NCBI RefSeq assembly: GCF_021654455.1
Contig: NZ_AP024276.1
Location: forward strand, 124,001 to 188,000
Source of the DNA: Streptococcus parasuis
Lineage (GTDB): Bacteria; Bacillota; Bacilli; Lactobacillales; Streptococcaceae
Reading direction: 5' to 3'
Length of the DNA stretch: 64,000 nt
Shown here: one piece after another, positions 37,660-46,153 of the stretch
Layout of the letters: each line of letters opens with the position of its first letter
Numbering within the stretch: position 1 is the first letter of the stretch
Position numbers and translations under genes: made by a program
Notes under the pieces: generated by a model
Database searches by the model: none
What the model was told of the DNA's origin: nothing
The model's input: only the letters and a program-made list of their open reading frames with translations

Positions 37660-38103
37660 ATGAAAATCCGTGGATTCGAACTGGTCAGCCAGTTTACAGA
37701 TGAAAACTTATTGCCAAAACGTGAGACAGCCCACGCAGCAGGTTACGACCTGAAGGCTGCGGAGAGGGTTAGCTTGGAGCCAGGTGAGATTAAGCTGGTG
37801 CCGACAGGTGTCAAGGCCTATATGCAGGCCGATGAGGTCCTCTATCTCTACGACCGCTCGTCCAATCCTCGCAAGAAGGGCTTGGTTTTGATCAACTCGG
37901 TTGGGGTCATCGACGGCGACTACTACGGCAACCCAGCCAACGAAGGTCATATCTTTGCTCAGATGCGAAATATCACAGAAGAAACCGTTGTGGTGGAAGC
38001 CGGCGAGCGGATCGTACAGGCTGTTTTTGTACCCTTCCTCTTGGCTGACGGCGACCAGGCCGACGGCGTTCGGACGGGCGGCTTTGGCTCAACGGGGAAA
38101 TAG
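37660..38103 (+). CDS. dut: dUTP diphosphatase
   Basis: 147 aa. It contains the dUTPase motifs in order: the AAGYDLKA segment, the RSSNPRKKGL phosphate-binding segment (near 67), GVIDGDYYGN (near 87, catalytic Asp) and a C-terminal GxxRTGGFGSTGK that closes on the active site. It hydrolyses dUTP to dUMP and keeps uracil out of DNA. SD AAGGAG lies before the ATG. It is the first gene of an operon with a histidine phosphatase and radA. Confidence 0.95.
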   Translation: MKIRGFELVSQFTDENLLPKRETAHAAGYDLKAAERVSLEPGEIKLVPTGVKAYMQADEVLYLYDRSSNPRKKGLVLINSVGVIDGDYYGNPANEGHIFAQMRNITEETVVVEAGERIVQAVFVPFLLADGDQADGVRTGGFGSTGK

Positions 38104-38109
38104 ACTACG

Positions 38110-38643
38110 ATGCAGATTCTCTTTGTGCGGCATTCCGAGCCCGACTACAGTGTGTTTGACCAGCATGACAACCCTCGGCTGTACGCAGGTTTTGGACGGG
38201 ATCTGGCTCCCCTGACTGAAAAGGGGAGGGCTTTGGCCCAGGAAGTTGCCAGCTGTCCTGTTTTTGCTCAGGCTCAGGTGGTTATCGCTTCAAGCGTCAC
38301 GCGGGCCTTGGAGACTGCAACTTACATTGCTCATGCTCAGCAACTACCTCTTCTGGTCGAGCCCTTTTTTCATGAGTGGCGACCAGACCTGATGGGGAAA
38401 AATGCCAGTCAAGATGAGGCTGTCTTAGCTCATCGATTATTTTTGGAAAATAGCGGAGCGGTGCCTGAGTCTTCACCTGTTCGCTATGAGACTGCTGCGG
38501 AGATGAGAGAGCGATTTTTACAGGCCCTTGAAAAATACAAAGCCTATGACCGAATCGTTATCGTCTGTCACGGTATGCTGATACGCCAGTTTGTTCCCAA
38601 AGAAACCATAGCTTACTGCGAAATCCTAGAATACACTCTATAG
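38110..38643 (+). CDS. Histidine phosphatase (phosphoglycerate mutase-like) family protein
   Basis: 177 aa. The N-terminal FVRHSEPDY carries the catalytic RH, and the later IVCHGMLIRQ supplies the second His. SSVTRALETA holds a conserved Arg. This is a broad family (phosphatases of sugars or phosphorylated proteins); the substrate is not predictable. It starts 6 nt after dut and ends at the same TAG that lies just ahead of the RadA frame, so it is tightly linked to both. Confidence 0.88.
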   Translation: MQILFVRHSEPDYSVFDQHDNPRLYAGFGRDLAPLTEKGRALAQEVASCPVFAQAQVVIASSVTRALETATYIAHAQQLPLLVEPFFHEWRPDLMGKNASQDEAVLAHRLFLENSGAVPESSPVRYETAAEMRERFLQALEKYKAYDRIVIVCHGMLIRQFVPKETIAYCEILEYTL

Positions 38644-38655
38644 GAGGAAATCATC

Positions 38656-40017
38656 ATCGCTAAGAAAAAAACAACCTTTGTCTGTCAATCCTGCGAGTAC
38701 CACTCGCCCAAGTATCTGGGCCGTTGTCCAAACTGTGGCTCCTGGTCTAGCTTTGTCGAGGAAGTGGAAGTCACTGAAGTCAAGAACGAGCGGGTCAGCC
38801 TGACAGGTGAGAAGACCCGTCCCATGAAGCTCAATGAAGTTTCCTCCATTCAAGTGGCTCGCACCAAGACCAACATGGAGGAGTTCAACCGGGTCCTCGG
38901 TGGCGGTGTGGTCCCAGGCAGTCTGGTCCTGATTGGAGGCGATCCAGGAATCGGGAAATCCACCCTGCTTTTACAGGTATCTACCCAGCTTTCTACTATT
39001 GGCACGGTCCTCTATGTGTCGGGGGAAGAATCTGCCCAGCAGATTAAGTTGCGGGCGGAGCGTCTGGGCGACATCGATAGCGAGTTCTATCTCTATGCGG
39101 AGACCAATATGCAGAGCATTCGGACCGAGATTGAGAAGATAAAACCAGATTTCCTGATTATCGACTCTATCCAGACCATTATGAGCCCTGACATCTCCAG
39201 CGTGCAAGGCTCTGTCAGTCAGGTCCGTGAAGTGACCAATGAACTCATGCAGATTGCCAAGACCAACAACATCGCAACCTTTATCGTCGGTCACATGACC
39301 AAGGAAGGAACCCTGGCTGGACCGCGGACCTTGGAGCATATGGTGGACACCGTTCTCTATTTTGAGGGCGAGCGGCAGCACACCTTCCGTATCTTGCGGG
39401 CGGTCAAAAACCGTTTTGGCTCCACCAACGAAATCGGCATTTTTGAAATGCAGTCGCAGGGTTTGGTCGAAGTCCTCAATCCAAGCGAAGTCTTTCTGGA
39501 AGAGCGTCTGGACGGGGCGACTGGCTCTGCGATTGTCGTGACCATGGAGGGCACCCGCCCTATCCTTGCTGAAGTGCAGGCCCTGGTGACGCCGACCATG
39601 TTTGGCAATGCCAAGCGGACCACGACAGGATTGGACTTCAACCGTGCCAGCTTGATTATGGCGGTTTTGGAAAAACGGGCAGGCCTGCTCCTCCAAAACC
39701 AAGATGCCTACCTTAAGTCAGCTGGTGGTGTTAAACTGGATGAGCCAGCTATTGACCTAGCGGTCGCAGTTGCCCTTGCCTCCAGTTACAAGGATAAGCC
39801 AACCAACCCACAAGAGTGCTTTATAGGCGAGATTGGTCTGACAGGTGAAATCCGCCGTGTCAATCGGATTGAACAACGGATTAACGAAGCCGCTAAATTG
39901 GGCTTTACCAAAGTCTATGCTCCTAAAAATTCCCTGACCGGTATCAAGGTGCCCAAGGAAATCACGGTTATCGGCGTGACAACAATTGGCGAAGTCTTGC
40001 AAAAAGTGTTTAACTAA
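38656..40017 (+). CDS. radA: DNA repair protein RadA (Sms), non-canonical AUC start
   Basis: 453 aa. The N-terminal zinc finger CQSC-x10-CPNC is followed by Walker [11 protein letters not shown], Walker B-type LIIDS, the KNRFG motif and a Lon-like C-terminal domain. RadA promotes branch migration in recombination and transformation. No ATG, GTG or TTG lies between the TAG at 38641 and codon 37; the zinc finger begins at codon 10, and ATC codons at 38650, 38653 and 38656 follow AGGAGG (38642-38647). I place the start at one of these; 38656 has the best spacing. The first standard codon, GTG 38764, would delete the finger. Confidence 0.93.
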   Translation: MAKKKTTFVCQSCEYHSPKYLGRCPNCGSWSSFVEEVEVTEVKNERVSLTGEKTRPMKLNEVSSIQVARTKTNMEEFNRVLGGGVVPGSLVLIGGDPGIGKSTLLLQVSTQLSTIGTVLYVSGEESAQQIKLRAERLGDIDSEFYLYAETNMQSIRTEIEKIKPDFLIIDSIQTIMSPDISSVQGSVSQVREVTNELMQIAKTNNIATFIVGHMTKEGTLAGPRTLEHMVDTVLYFEGERQHTFRILRAVKNRFGSTNEIGIFEMQSQGLVEVLNPSEVFLEERLDGATGSAIVVTMEGTRPILAEVQALVTPTMFGNAKRTTTGLDFNRASLIMAVLEKRAGLLLQNQDAYLKSAGGVKLDEPAIDLAVAVALASSYKDKPTNPQECFIGEIGLTGEIRRVNRIEQRINEAAKLGFTKVYAPKNSLTGIKVPKEITVIGVTTIGEVLQKVFN

Positions 40018-40029
40018 TAAAAATATTCG

Positions 40030-40057
40030 GGAGTAACAGATTGTTGCTCCTTTTTTT
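40030..40057 (+). terminator. radA terminator
   Basis: GGAGTAAC (40030-40037) pairs with GTTGCTCC (40043-40050), followed by seven T. Confidence 0.88.
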
Positions 40058-40140
40058 GCGACAAATACAAAAGAATGTGTTAAGCTAGAAGTAGTTATTG
40101 TCTGAAAATTTTAGAAATTCTCATCGATATAGGAGGAATT

Positions 40141-40635
40141 ATGTCATATTTTGAACATTTTATGCAAGCTAATAAAGCGTATGTTGATTTACATGGAGAT
40201 TATCACTTACCATTGCGTCCCAAGACTAGGGTGGCCATTGTAACTTGTATGGATTCACGTTTGCACGTAGCGCAGGCACTTGGTTTGGCACTAGGGGACG
40301 CGCACATTCTGCGGAATGCGGGTGGGCGAGTGACGGATGACATGATTCGTTCTTTAGTCATTTCCCAGCAACAAATGGGGACGCGTGAGATTGTCGTACT
40401 ACATCATACGGATTGTGGAGCTCAGACCTTTACGAATGAAGACTTTGCACGCCATATTCATAAGGAATTAGGTGTAGATGTAACCGGACAGGATTTCTTA
40501 CCATTTACAGATGTAGAAGACAGCGTTCGTGAGGATATGGAATTGCTTCGCAAATCTCCACTAATTCCAGAGGATGTTGTTATCAATGGTGCTGTATATA
40601 ACGTGGATACAGGTGTGATGACAGAAGTTAAATAA
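40141..40635 (+). CDS. Beta-class carbonic anhydrase
   Basis: 164 aa. It has the beta-CA zinc motifs CMDSR (near 38, Cys-x-Asp-x-Arg) and HHTDCGAQ (near 90). Zinc ligands are Cys38, His and Cys94-type residues. The size is short as in type II beta-CAs. It hydrates CO2 to bicarbonate in the cytoplasm, supporting growth at low CO2. AGGAGG lies upstream of the ATG. It is monocistronic with its own terminator. Confidence 0.9.
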   Translation: MSYFEHFMQANKAYVDLHGDYHLPLRPKTRVAIVTCMDSRLHVAQALGLALGDAHILRNAGGRVTDDMIRSLVISQQQMGTREIVVLHHTDCGAQTFTNEDFARHIHKELGVDVTGQDFLPFTDVEDSVREDMELLRKSPLIPEDVVINGAVYNVDTGVMTEVK

Positions 40636-40642
40636 TGCAGAG

Positions 40643-40671
40643 GGAATCTGGTTGCTCGGATTCCTTTTTTT
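40643..40671 (+). terminator. Carbonic anhydrase gene terminator
   Basis: GGAATC (40643-40648) pairs with GATTCC (40659-40664) around a short loop, followed by T-run. Confidence 0.8.
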
Positions 40672-40681
40672 GTAAAAATAC

Positions 40682-40710
40682 TTGACACTTCCCTTGTTTA
40701 ATTGTAGAAT
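40682..40710 (+). promoter_or_regulatory. Promoter before the small membrane peptide and AIM24-like gene
   Basis: TTGACA (40682-40687), 17-bp spacer and TAGAAT (40705-40710). Confidence 0.7.
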
Positions 40711-40743
40711 TGTGTTATAAAAATAATACAGCCGGAGTTAAAA

Positions 40744-40821
40744 ATGATTTGGTTTGTTTTAGCTTGTTTTTGGTTGATTATAGCTATCTTGTGGTTAACA
40801 GGAACTTTTCGTAAAAAATAG
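40744..40821 (+). CDS. 25-aa hydrophobic membrane peptide
   Basis: The ORF gives MIWFVLACFWLIIAILWLTGTFRKK: one transmembrane helix with a basic C-terminus. CGGAG lies at proper distance upstream, and its stop overlaps the GGAGG of the next gene, so the two are coupled. A promoter lies directly upstream. Position and coupling make it a probable gene; its role is unknown. Confidence 0.65.
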   Translation: MIWFVLACFWLIIAILWLTGTFRKK

Positions 40822-40830
40822 GAGGCAACT

Positions 40831-41589
40831 ATGTCAGACAATCGAATGAAATACACTATTGATAGTAATATGCAATTTCCTTTAGTAGAGATTGCTTTGG
40901 AAGCTGGTGAGTCAGCTTATATCCAGCAGGGAAGTATGGTTTACCACACGCCAAGCGTAACATTGAATACTAAGCTCAATGCGCGCAGTGGTTCTGGTTT
41001 TGGTAAACTCATGGGAGCTATCGGTCGTTCCATGGTATCAGGGGAATCCATGTTTATCACCCAAGCAGTTTCGAATAGCAATGACGGAAAAATAGCTTTG
41101 GCTCCTTCTACTCCTGGACAGGTCATTGCCTTAGAACTTGGAGCTCAACAATATCGCCTAAATGATGGTGCATTTCTTGCTCTTGATGGTTCTGCTCAGT
41201 ATAAGATGGAACGTCAAGGTGTAGGTAAAGCTTTCTTTGGTGGTCAGGGCGGTCTCTTTGTTATGACTACTGAGGGTTACGGTACTCTTTTAGCAAATGC
41301 CTTTGGTTCAATTAAGAAAATTGAGTTAACAGGTGGTAGTATTACAATTGATAATGCGCATGTCGTTGCTTGGAGCCGAGAGCTAGATTACAACATCCAT
41401 ATGGAAAATGGTTTCTTACAATCAATTGGTACAGGTGAAGGGATTGTCAATACATTCTCCGGTTACGGTGAAATCTATGTACAAAGTTTGAATATTGAAA
41501 CCTTTGCTCAAGTTATCGGTAATCATATTGTCGGTACAGGTGGCGACGGTGGTGGCGGTAGCACATCACTTCTTGATGCGATTTTTTAA
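40831..41589 (+). CDS. AIM24/TIGR00266-family protein
   Basis: 252 aa with repeated beta-strand motifs. The N-terminal MKYTIDSNMQFPLVEIAL, the internal GESMFITQ near residue 73, and the Gly-rich segments match the AIM24/TIGR00266 family (double-psi or jelly-roll fold). Bacterial members are of unknown function. It has no signal peptide or membrane segment. The Gly/Ser-rich C-terminal tail is a normal feature. AGGAGG lies upstream. It probably shares an mRNA with the 25-aa peptide. Confidence 0.88.
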   Translation: MSDNRMKYTIDSNMQFPLVEIALEAGESAYIQQGSMVYHTPSVTLNTKLNARSGSGFGKLMGAIGRSMVSGESMFITQAVSNSNDGKIALAPSTPGQVIALELGAQQYRLNDGAFLALDGSAQYKMERQGVGKAFFGGQGGLFVMTTEGYGTLLANAFGSIKKIELTGGSITIDNAHVVAWSRELDYNIHMENGFLQSIGTGEGIVNTFSGYGEIYVQSLNIETFAQVIGNHIVGTGGDGGGGSTSLLDAIF

Positions 41590-41616
41590 GAAGTTAATAC
41601 TGAAATTTCCAACATA

Positions 41617-41656
41617 AAAGCAAGGTCCCTCGTGTAAAGCAAGGGACTTTGCTTTA
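41617..41656 (+). terminator. Terminator after the AIM24-like gene
   Basis: AAAGCAAGGTCCCT (41617-41630) pairs with AAGGGACTTTGCTTT (41641-41655) with one mismatch and a moderate loop; T-rich tail follows. Confidence 0.85.
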
Positions 41657-41665
41657 TTCATTTCT

Positions 41666-41733
41666 ACCACTTACCTTCAATTTGTAACCACTTACTGAAA
41701 TTCCCTTGTATTCCCCGAATTGCCTGTTATAAT
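41666..41733 (+). promoter_or_regulatory. LytTR-type direct repeats and promoter
   Basis: ACCACTTAC occurs at 41666-41674 and 41687-41695, start to start 21 bp, two helical turns. TTGTAT (41706-41711), a 16-bp spacer and TATAAT (41728-41733) follow. LytTR proteins bind such 9-bp tandem repeats, so autoactivation by the next gene is plausible. Confidence 0.65.
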
Positions 41734-41760
41734 AGGAGTATCAAAAGCAAAGGAGGGTTT

Positions 41761-42207
41761 ATGAAAGTTAGGATTGAATTTGATGACAGCTTAGATCAGG
41801 TTGAAGTTATCATTAGAGCGAGTCAACTTGGACCTGAAATAGAGCAAATCCAACAAGTTTTAGGACAATTGAATCGCCCCAGCTTAGTATTTTATAAGGG
41901 AACGAGTGAATTTTTCTTAAAACTGGAAGACTTACTCTTTTTTGAAACGGATGGAAATAAGATGATTGGTCATACCAGAGATGATGCCTATGAAGTCAAG
42001 ATGAAACTATATGAATTGGAAGACTGCCTTCCGGCGTATTTTTGTCGGGTTTCTAAATCAACGATTGCCAATGCTAGAGCTGTGTATTCATTGGATAAGT
42101 CTTTTTCAGGAACTAGTCGAATTTCCTTTCATAAAACCCATAAGGAAGTTCATGTGTCACGGCATTATTATCATTTGTTAAAAGAAAAATTACAAGAAGT
42201 GAGGTAG
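41761..42207 (+). CDS. LytTR-domain DNA-binding regulator
   Basis: 148 aa. It lacks a receiver domain. The C-terminal half (about 55-145) has LytTR features: DLLFFETDGNKMIGHT, FCRVSKSTIAN and HVSRHYYHLLKEKL. An N-terminal 50-residue segment of unknown fold precedes it. This is the layout of the regulator in streptococcal LytTR regulatory systems (HdrR/BrsR type), in which a membrane protein next door inhibits it. The next gene starts 4 bp after the stop and encodes such a membrane protein. AAAGGAGGG precedes the ATG. Confidence 0.88.
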   Translation: MKVRIEFDDSLDQVEVIIRASQLGPEIEQIQQVLGQLNRPSLVFYKGTSEFFLKLEDLLFFETDGNKMIGHTRDDAYEVKMKLYELEDCLPAYFCRVSKSTIANARAVYSLDKSFSGTSRISFHKTHKEVHVSRHYYHLLKEKLQEVR

Positions 42208-42211
42208 GGAG

Positions 42212-42886
42212 ATGAAACGACTTATTATAGGATACTTGGTTATAGGTTTGGCAGTCTTAGTACTGATAAGAGATGCATTAGGCTTTAATCTATCAATGCC
42301 TTTCTGGACAACTGTTTGGTTTGTCATTACAGTAGTTACTGGATTTCATCGTCTGGTAAAATTGGATTGGCGTTCAAGTATTTTTTGCTTCGGCCTAGCA
42401 TTTATCGCAGCAAATTCAGTTTATGAATGGGTTAGTTTTGGGACTTGGAACATGGTTCTTTCTCTTGGGTTGCTCTGCTTGGGATTGAACTTGATTTTTA
42501 AGCCAAAGAAAAAAAGAGCAATGAGCGACGGACAAGAATTTGGTTCAGGAGTGATTGACGATAAGGGGCGTGATACAGCTTTTGGTTCCTCGACTCGTTA
42601 TATCTATGAGGAGAATTTTATTCATGACAGTGTTGATGTAGCTTTTGGCTCTAGTACTATTTATTTTGACCAAGCAGTGATTTTAGGAGATAAAGCTAGT
42701 TTTGAAATTAATGCAGCCTTTTCTTCACTGACATTATATTTGCCAGACAACTGGCAAGCAATTGTGGAACTAGATAGTGCCTTATCAACCACCAATAATT
42801 ATGCAAGCGAACCGAGTGAGAAAATCCTTCACATTACAGGTGATTTGGCTTTTTCAACCCTTACGATTTACTCAACGAAAGGTTAA
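42212..42886 (+). CDS. LiaF-like membrane protein
   Basis: 224 aa. Four hydrophobic helices occupy about 1-95. A charged linker then leads to a C-terminal domain of short beta-repeats with repeated AFGSSTxYxx/AFSSLTLYL motifs, typical of the LiaF/DUF2154 C-terminal domain. LiaF proteins are membrane negative regulators in envelope-stress signalling. Here it sits 4 bp after a LytTR gene with overlapping translation control, so it may be its membrane partner. The family assignment is solid; the partnership is inference. Confidence 0.82.
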   Translation: MKRLIIGYLVIGLAVLVLIRDALGFNLSMPFWTTVWFVITVVTGFHRLVKLDWRSSIFCFGLAFIAANSVYEWVSFGTWNMVLSLGLLCLGLNLIFKPKKKRAMSDGQEFGSGVIDDKGRDTAFGSSTRYIYEENFIHDSVDVAFGSSTIYFDQAVILGDKASFEINAAFSSLTLYLPDNWQAIVELDSALSTTNNYASEPSEKILHITGDLAFSTLTIYSTKG

Positions 42887-42971
42887 AAGGCTAGAGGAAA
42901 GTCAAATTTGGCTCCTCTACAGATTAAATAGTCGGAATATTCTGGAAATTATTCAAAAGAAAGGGATTATC

Positions 42972-44252
42972 ATGAAAAAGATTTTGAAAAATGCTACATA
43001 CCTATGGGTACTGACGGCGGATATGCTGTCCAATTTTGGTGATGTTGTCTATTATCTGGCCCTGATGAACTATGTCTTGCTGGTGCCAAACAGCCGTCTG
43101 GCGCTGGCGATTGTGACCTTCTCAGAAATCTTTCCTAGCTTTATGGGCCTCTTCACAGGCTATCTGGCAGACAAGACGGTCAACAAAATCAGTACTATCA
43201 AGCTGACCCTTCTCTTCCGTGTCCTTCTCTACCTCATCCTCGGATTCTGCATGGGCTTTAAGCCGGCCCTTTGGATTGTCGTGATGGCGTCGGTTTTCAA
43301 TGTTTGTGCAGACTTTGCTGGCTTTTATGAAAACGGCCTCTATACACCTCTGGGATTACGCGTAGCGCCCAAAGAAGAGCGGGAGCAGTATTCAGCCTTT
43401 CGTCAGACCGTGACCAGCCTCCTAAACATCGCCTTTCAGGCCCTCTCTGCTCTCTTGGTCGGCCTACTCTCCTACCAAAACCTGGCCTTTCTCAACGCCG
43501 GCACCTTTTTAGTCTCCCTCCTCATCATGCAGTTGCTGACGCCAGCCTTTCGCAAACTCCTGACGGAGCAACCATTGAAAAATGCAGAGCTGCCCAGCCA
43601 GACAGAGAAGGAAGCGAAAGGGCTAGGAATTTTAGCTTCTTTTAAACAAGCGGTTAGGGAGCTGCGCAAGATACCTGAGTTTCGCCTGGTCTTGATTACC
43701 AGCCCTATTATCAATGCCTGTGGGGCCATACTTTATCCAATCTTAGTCTTGTTAATTAGCGAGGATCCTAGTTTGGTAGTAATAAATATTGAAACAAGCC
43801 TCGCAACCATTTTATTTATCTTCTTTGCGGGAAATATTTTGGGCTCCTCTTTGGTCTTTACCTTGTTCAAAAAGACCAGCATGGTTACGCTCGAAGTGGC
43901 AGCTACTTTTTCTCTATTGGGGGTATTTGTAGGAATGTTGACTCACCAATTGCCTCTCATCCTATTCTTTTTAGCGACTATGGGAATTGGTTTCGGAGCC
44001 AGTGGTCCAAAATTTAATGCAAAATTTGTCAATTCCATGCCAGAGGAGCAGTTGGCAACGATAGGAGGTGGTGTTTCCACCTACTTCATGTTGGGTCAAG
44101 CTCTATTTCGGCTGGTTGTATCCGGTTTAGTTTTGCTATTATCAGTTGATCAGATTAGCTGGATTTTCCTGAATGCTAGTGGCTTTTTAGCCTTATATGT
44201 TATCTACTGGCTTATCAGAAATCAAAAAATACCTCAAAATCAGTCTGTATAG
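42972..44252 (+). CDS. Major facilitator superfamily (MFS) transporter
   Basis: 426 aa from ATG 42972 (AAGGG upstream); the longer frame to 42777 lies inside the LiaF-like gene. About 12 transmembrane helices, with GYLADKTVNK between helices 2 and 3 as the MFS loop motif and a central charged loop. It resembles small drug exporters of the MFS class, though substrate is unknown. It follows the LiaF-like gene by 86 bp and could be under the same promoter, which would link it to envelope or drug response. A terminator hairpin overlaps its stop. Confidence 0.82.
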   Translation: MKKILKNATYLWVLTADMLSNFGDVVYYLALMNYVLLVPNSRLALAIVTFSEIFPSFMGLFTGYLADKTVNKISTIKLTLLFRVLLYLILGFCMGFKPALWIVVMASVFNVCADFAGFYENGLYTPLGLRVAPKEEREQYSAFRQTVTSLLNIAFQALSALLVGLLSYQNLAFLNAGTFLVSLLIMQLLTPAFRKLLTEQPLKNAELPSQTEKEAKGLGILASFKQAVRELRKIPEFRLVLITSPIINACGAILYPILVLLISEDPSLVVINIETSLATILFIFFAGNILGSSLVFTLFKKTSMVTLEVAATFSLLGVFVGMLTHQLPLILFFLATMGIGFGASGPKFNAKFVNSMPEEQLATIGGGVSTYFMLGQALFRLVVSGLVLLLSVDQISWIFLNASGFLALYVIYWLIRNQKIPQNQSV

Positions 44253-44262
44253 GCTGATTTTT
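44236..44262 (+). terminator. Terminator of MFS gene
   Basis: AAAATCAG (44236-44243) and CTGATTTTT (44254-44262) pair around TCTGTATAGG and lead to a T-run. The stop codon lies within the hairpin. Confidence 0.75.
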
Positions 44263-44302
44263 CTGTTTTCTTACTCATATCTGTGCTATAATGTTCTTGA
44301 TT

Positions 44303-44596
44303 GTTACTCTGCGAAAATCAAATTCAGGCATAGTTGAACTTGTCAGACTGCTACTTGAAAAGAAAAAGTAGCGGGTCAATCTACACCATGGTTGACGGAA
44401 TGGGAAAGAATTCGACTAGAAGCAGTCTCTTGACTCCCAATTGGAAGTTTGGACTTCTATGATCGTTTACTTGTTTATAGGTGACCGGCTGAACCAGTTC
44501 CCTGAGCTGTTGCACTCCACTGGATTATTTTATTTCCACCTTTAACTATCACTCAGATAGTCGAAGTTCGTTTGATTTTGATTTTTTTGAGTATGA
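44303..44596 (+). repeat. Diverged MITE-like repeat
   Basis: GTTACTCTGCGAAAATCAA at the left and TTTTTTTGAGTATGA at the right echo the terminal motifs of the 11843-12038 element, including internal AGATAGTCGAAG-like segments near the right side. The interior differs. No gene lies here. It is read as a third copy of the family. Confidence 0.55.
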
Positions 44597-44615
44597 AATT
44601 TTACAGGAGAGAATC

Positions 44616-46070
44616 ATGACTAAACCAATTCGTGTGCGTTATGCACCAAGTCCAACTGGGCTTTTACATATCGGAAATGCCCGTACAGCATTGTTTAACT
44701 ATCTTTTTGCCCGCCATCACGGCGGTACGTTCCTCATTCGTATTGAAGACACAGACCGCAAACGTCATGTGGAAGACGGAGAGCGCTCTCAGCTTGAAAA
44801 CCTGCGTTGGTTGGGTATTGATTGGGATGAGAGTCCAGAAACTCATGAGCAATACCGTCAATCAGAGCGTTTGGATATTTACCAAAAGTATGTTGATCAG
44901 CTCTTGGCAGAAGGCAAGGCCTATAAGTCTTACGTGACAGAAGAAGAATTGGCAGCGGAGCGTGAGCGTCAAGAAGCTGCGGGCGAAACACCTCGCTACA
45001 TCAATGAATATCTGGGTATGTCTGAAGATGAAAAAACAGCCTACATCGCAGAGCGTGAGGCGGCTGGCATTGTTCCAACTGTTCGCTTGGCTGTCAATGA
45101 AACAGGTATCTACAAATGGAATGACATGGTTAAGGGCGAAATCGAGTTTGAAGGTGGCAACATCGGTGGCGACTGGGTTATCCAGAAACGTGACGGCTAC
45201 CCAACCTATAACTTTGCCGTGGTTATTGACGATCATCTCATGGAAATCTCGCACGTTATCCGTGGGGATGACCACATTGCCAATACACCTAAGCAGCTCA
45301 TGGTCTACGAAGCACTTGGTTGGGAAGCGCCAGAATTTGGTCACATGACTTTGATTATCAACTCTGAGACTGGTAAAAAACTGTCCAAACGTGATACCAA
45401 CACTCTTCAGTTTATCGAAGATTACCGTCGTAAGGGTTACATGCCTGAAGCTGTCTTCAACTTTATCGGTCTCTTGGGTTGGAACCCGGGTGGTGAAGAG
45501 GAAATCTTCTCTCGTGAGCAATTTATCCAACTCTTCGATGAAAAACGCCTTAGCAAGTCACCAGCAGCCTTTGACCAGAAGAAAATGGACTGGATGAGTA
45601 ATGAGTACATCAAGAATGCTGATTTGGAAACTATTTTCAACCTTGCCAAACCATTCTTGGAAGAAGCGGGTCGCTTGACAGATAAGGCAGAGAAATTAGT
45701 GGAACTTTACAAGCCACAATTATCTTCTGCAGATGAAATTGTTGGTTTGACAGACCTTTTCTTCTCTGATTTCCCAGAATTGACTGAGGAAGAAAGAGAA
45801 GTGATGGCGGGAGAAACTGTTCCGACTGTCTTAAATGCCTTCAAGGAAAAATTGGAAGCCATGACAGACGAAGATTTCCAACCAGACAATATTTTCCCAC
45901 AAATCAAGGCAGTTCAAAAAGAAACAGGTATCAAGGGCAAAAACCTCTTCATGCCGATCCGTATCGCCGTTTCAGGCGAGATGCACGGACCAGAGTTACC
46001 AAATACCATTTACCTGCTCGGCCGTGAAAAATCTATCCAGCATATTGACAATATGTTAAAGAGTTTGTAA
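44616..46070 (+). CDS. gltX: Glutamyl-tRNA synthetase
   Basis: 484 aa. The class I HIGH motif is HIGNART (near residue 18) and the KMSKS motif is KLSKRD (near 254). [11 protein letters not shown] and the anticodon-binding C-terminal half confirm GluRS. It charges tRNA-Glu, and probably tRNA-Gln for amidation in streptococci. AGGAGAG lies before the ATG. The intrinsic terminator after the stop is interrupted by an IS element (46119-47790), which may allow some read-through. Confidence 0.97.
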   Translation: MTKPIRVRYAPSPTGLLHIGNARTALFNYLFARHHGGTFLIRIEDTDRKRHVEDGERSQLENLRWLGIDWDESPETHEQYRQSERLDIYQKYVDQLLAEGKAYKSYVTEEELAAERERQEAAGETPRYINEYLGMSEDEKTAYIAEREAAGIVPTVRLAVNETGIYKWNDMVKGEIEFEGGNIGGDWVIQKRDGYPTYNFAVVIDDHLMEISHVIRGDDHIANTPKQLMVYEALGWEAPEFGHMTLIINSETGKKLSKRDTNTLQFIEDYRRKGYMPEAVFNFIGLLGWNPGGEEEIFSREQFIQLFDEKRLSKSPAAFDQKKMDWMSNEYIKNADLETIFNLAKPFLEEAGRLTDKAEKLVELYKPQLSSADEIVGLTDLFFSDFPELTEEEREVMAGETVPTVLNAFKEKLEAMTDEDFQPDNIFPQIKAVQKETGIKGKNLFMPIRIAVSGEMHGPELPNTIYLLGREKSIQHIDNMLKSL

Positions 46071-46153
46071 AGTCATCATTTAAGGCTATTAAAGAATCCC
46101 CGCTGTTCACTGTGAACAGCTCCCTGTCAAGTGGACAATGAAATAATAAATGA

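Noticed and set aside
38971..39702. Antisense frame of 243 codons inside radA
   Set aside because: It lies opposite a conserved gene with GC-rich third positions and has no ribosome site or domain.
44862..45530. Antisense frame of 222 codons inside gltX
   Set aside because: Mirror of gltX codon usage without a start site.
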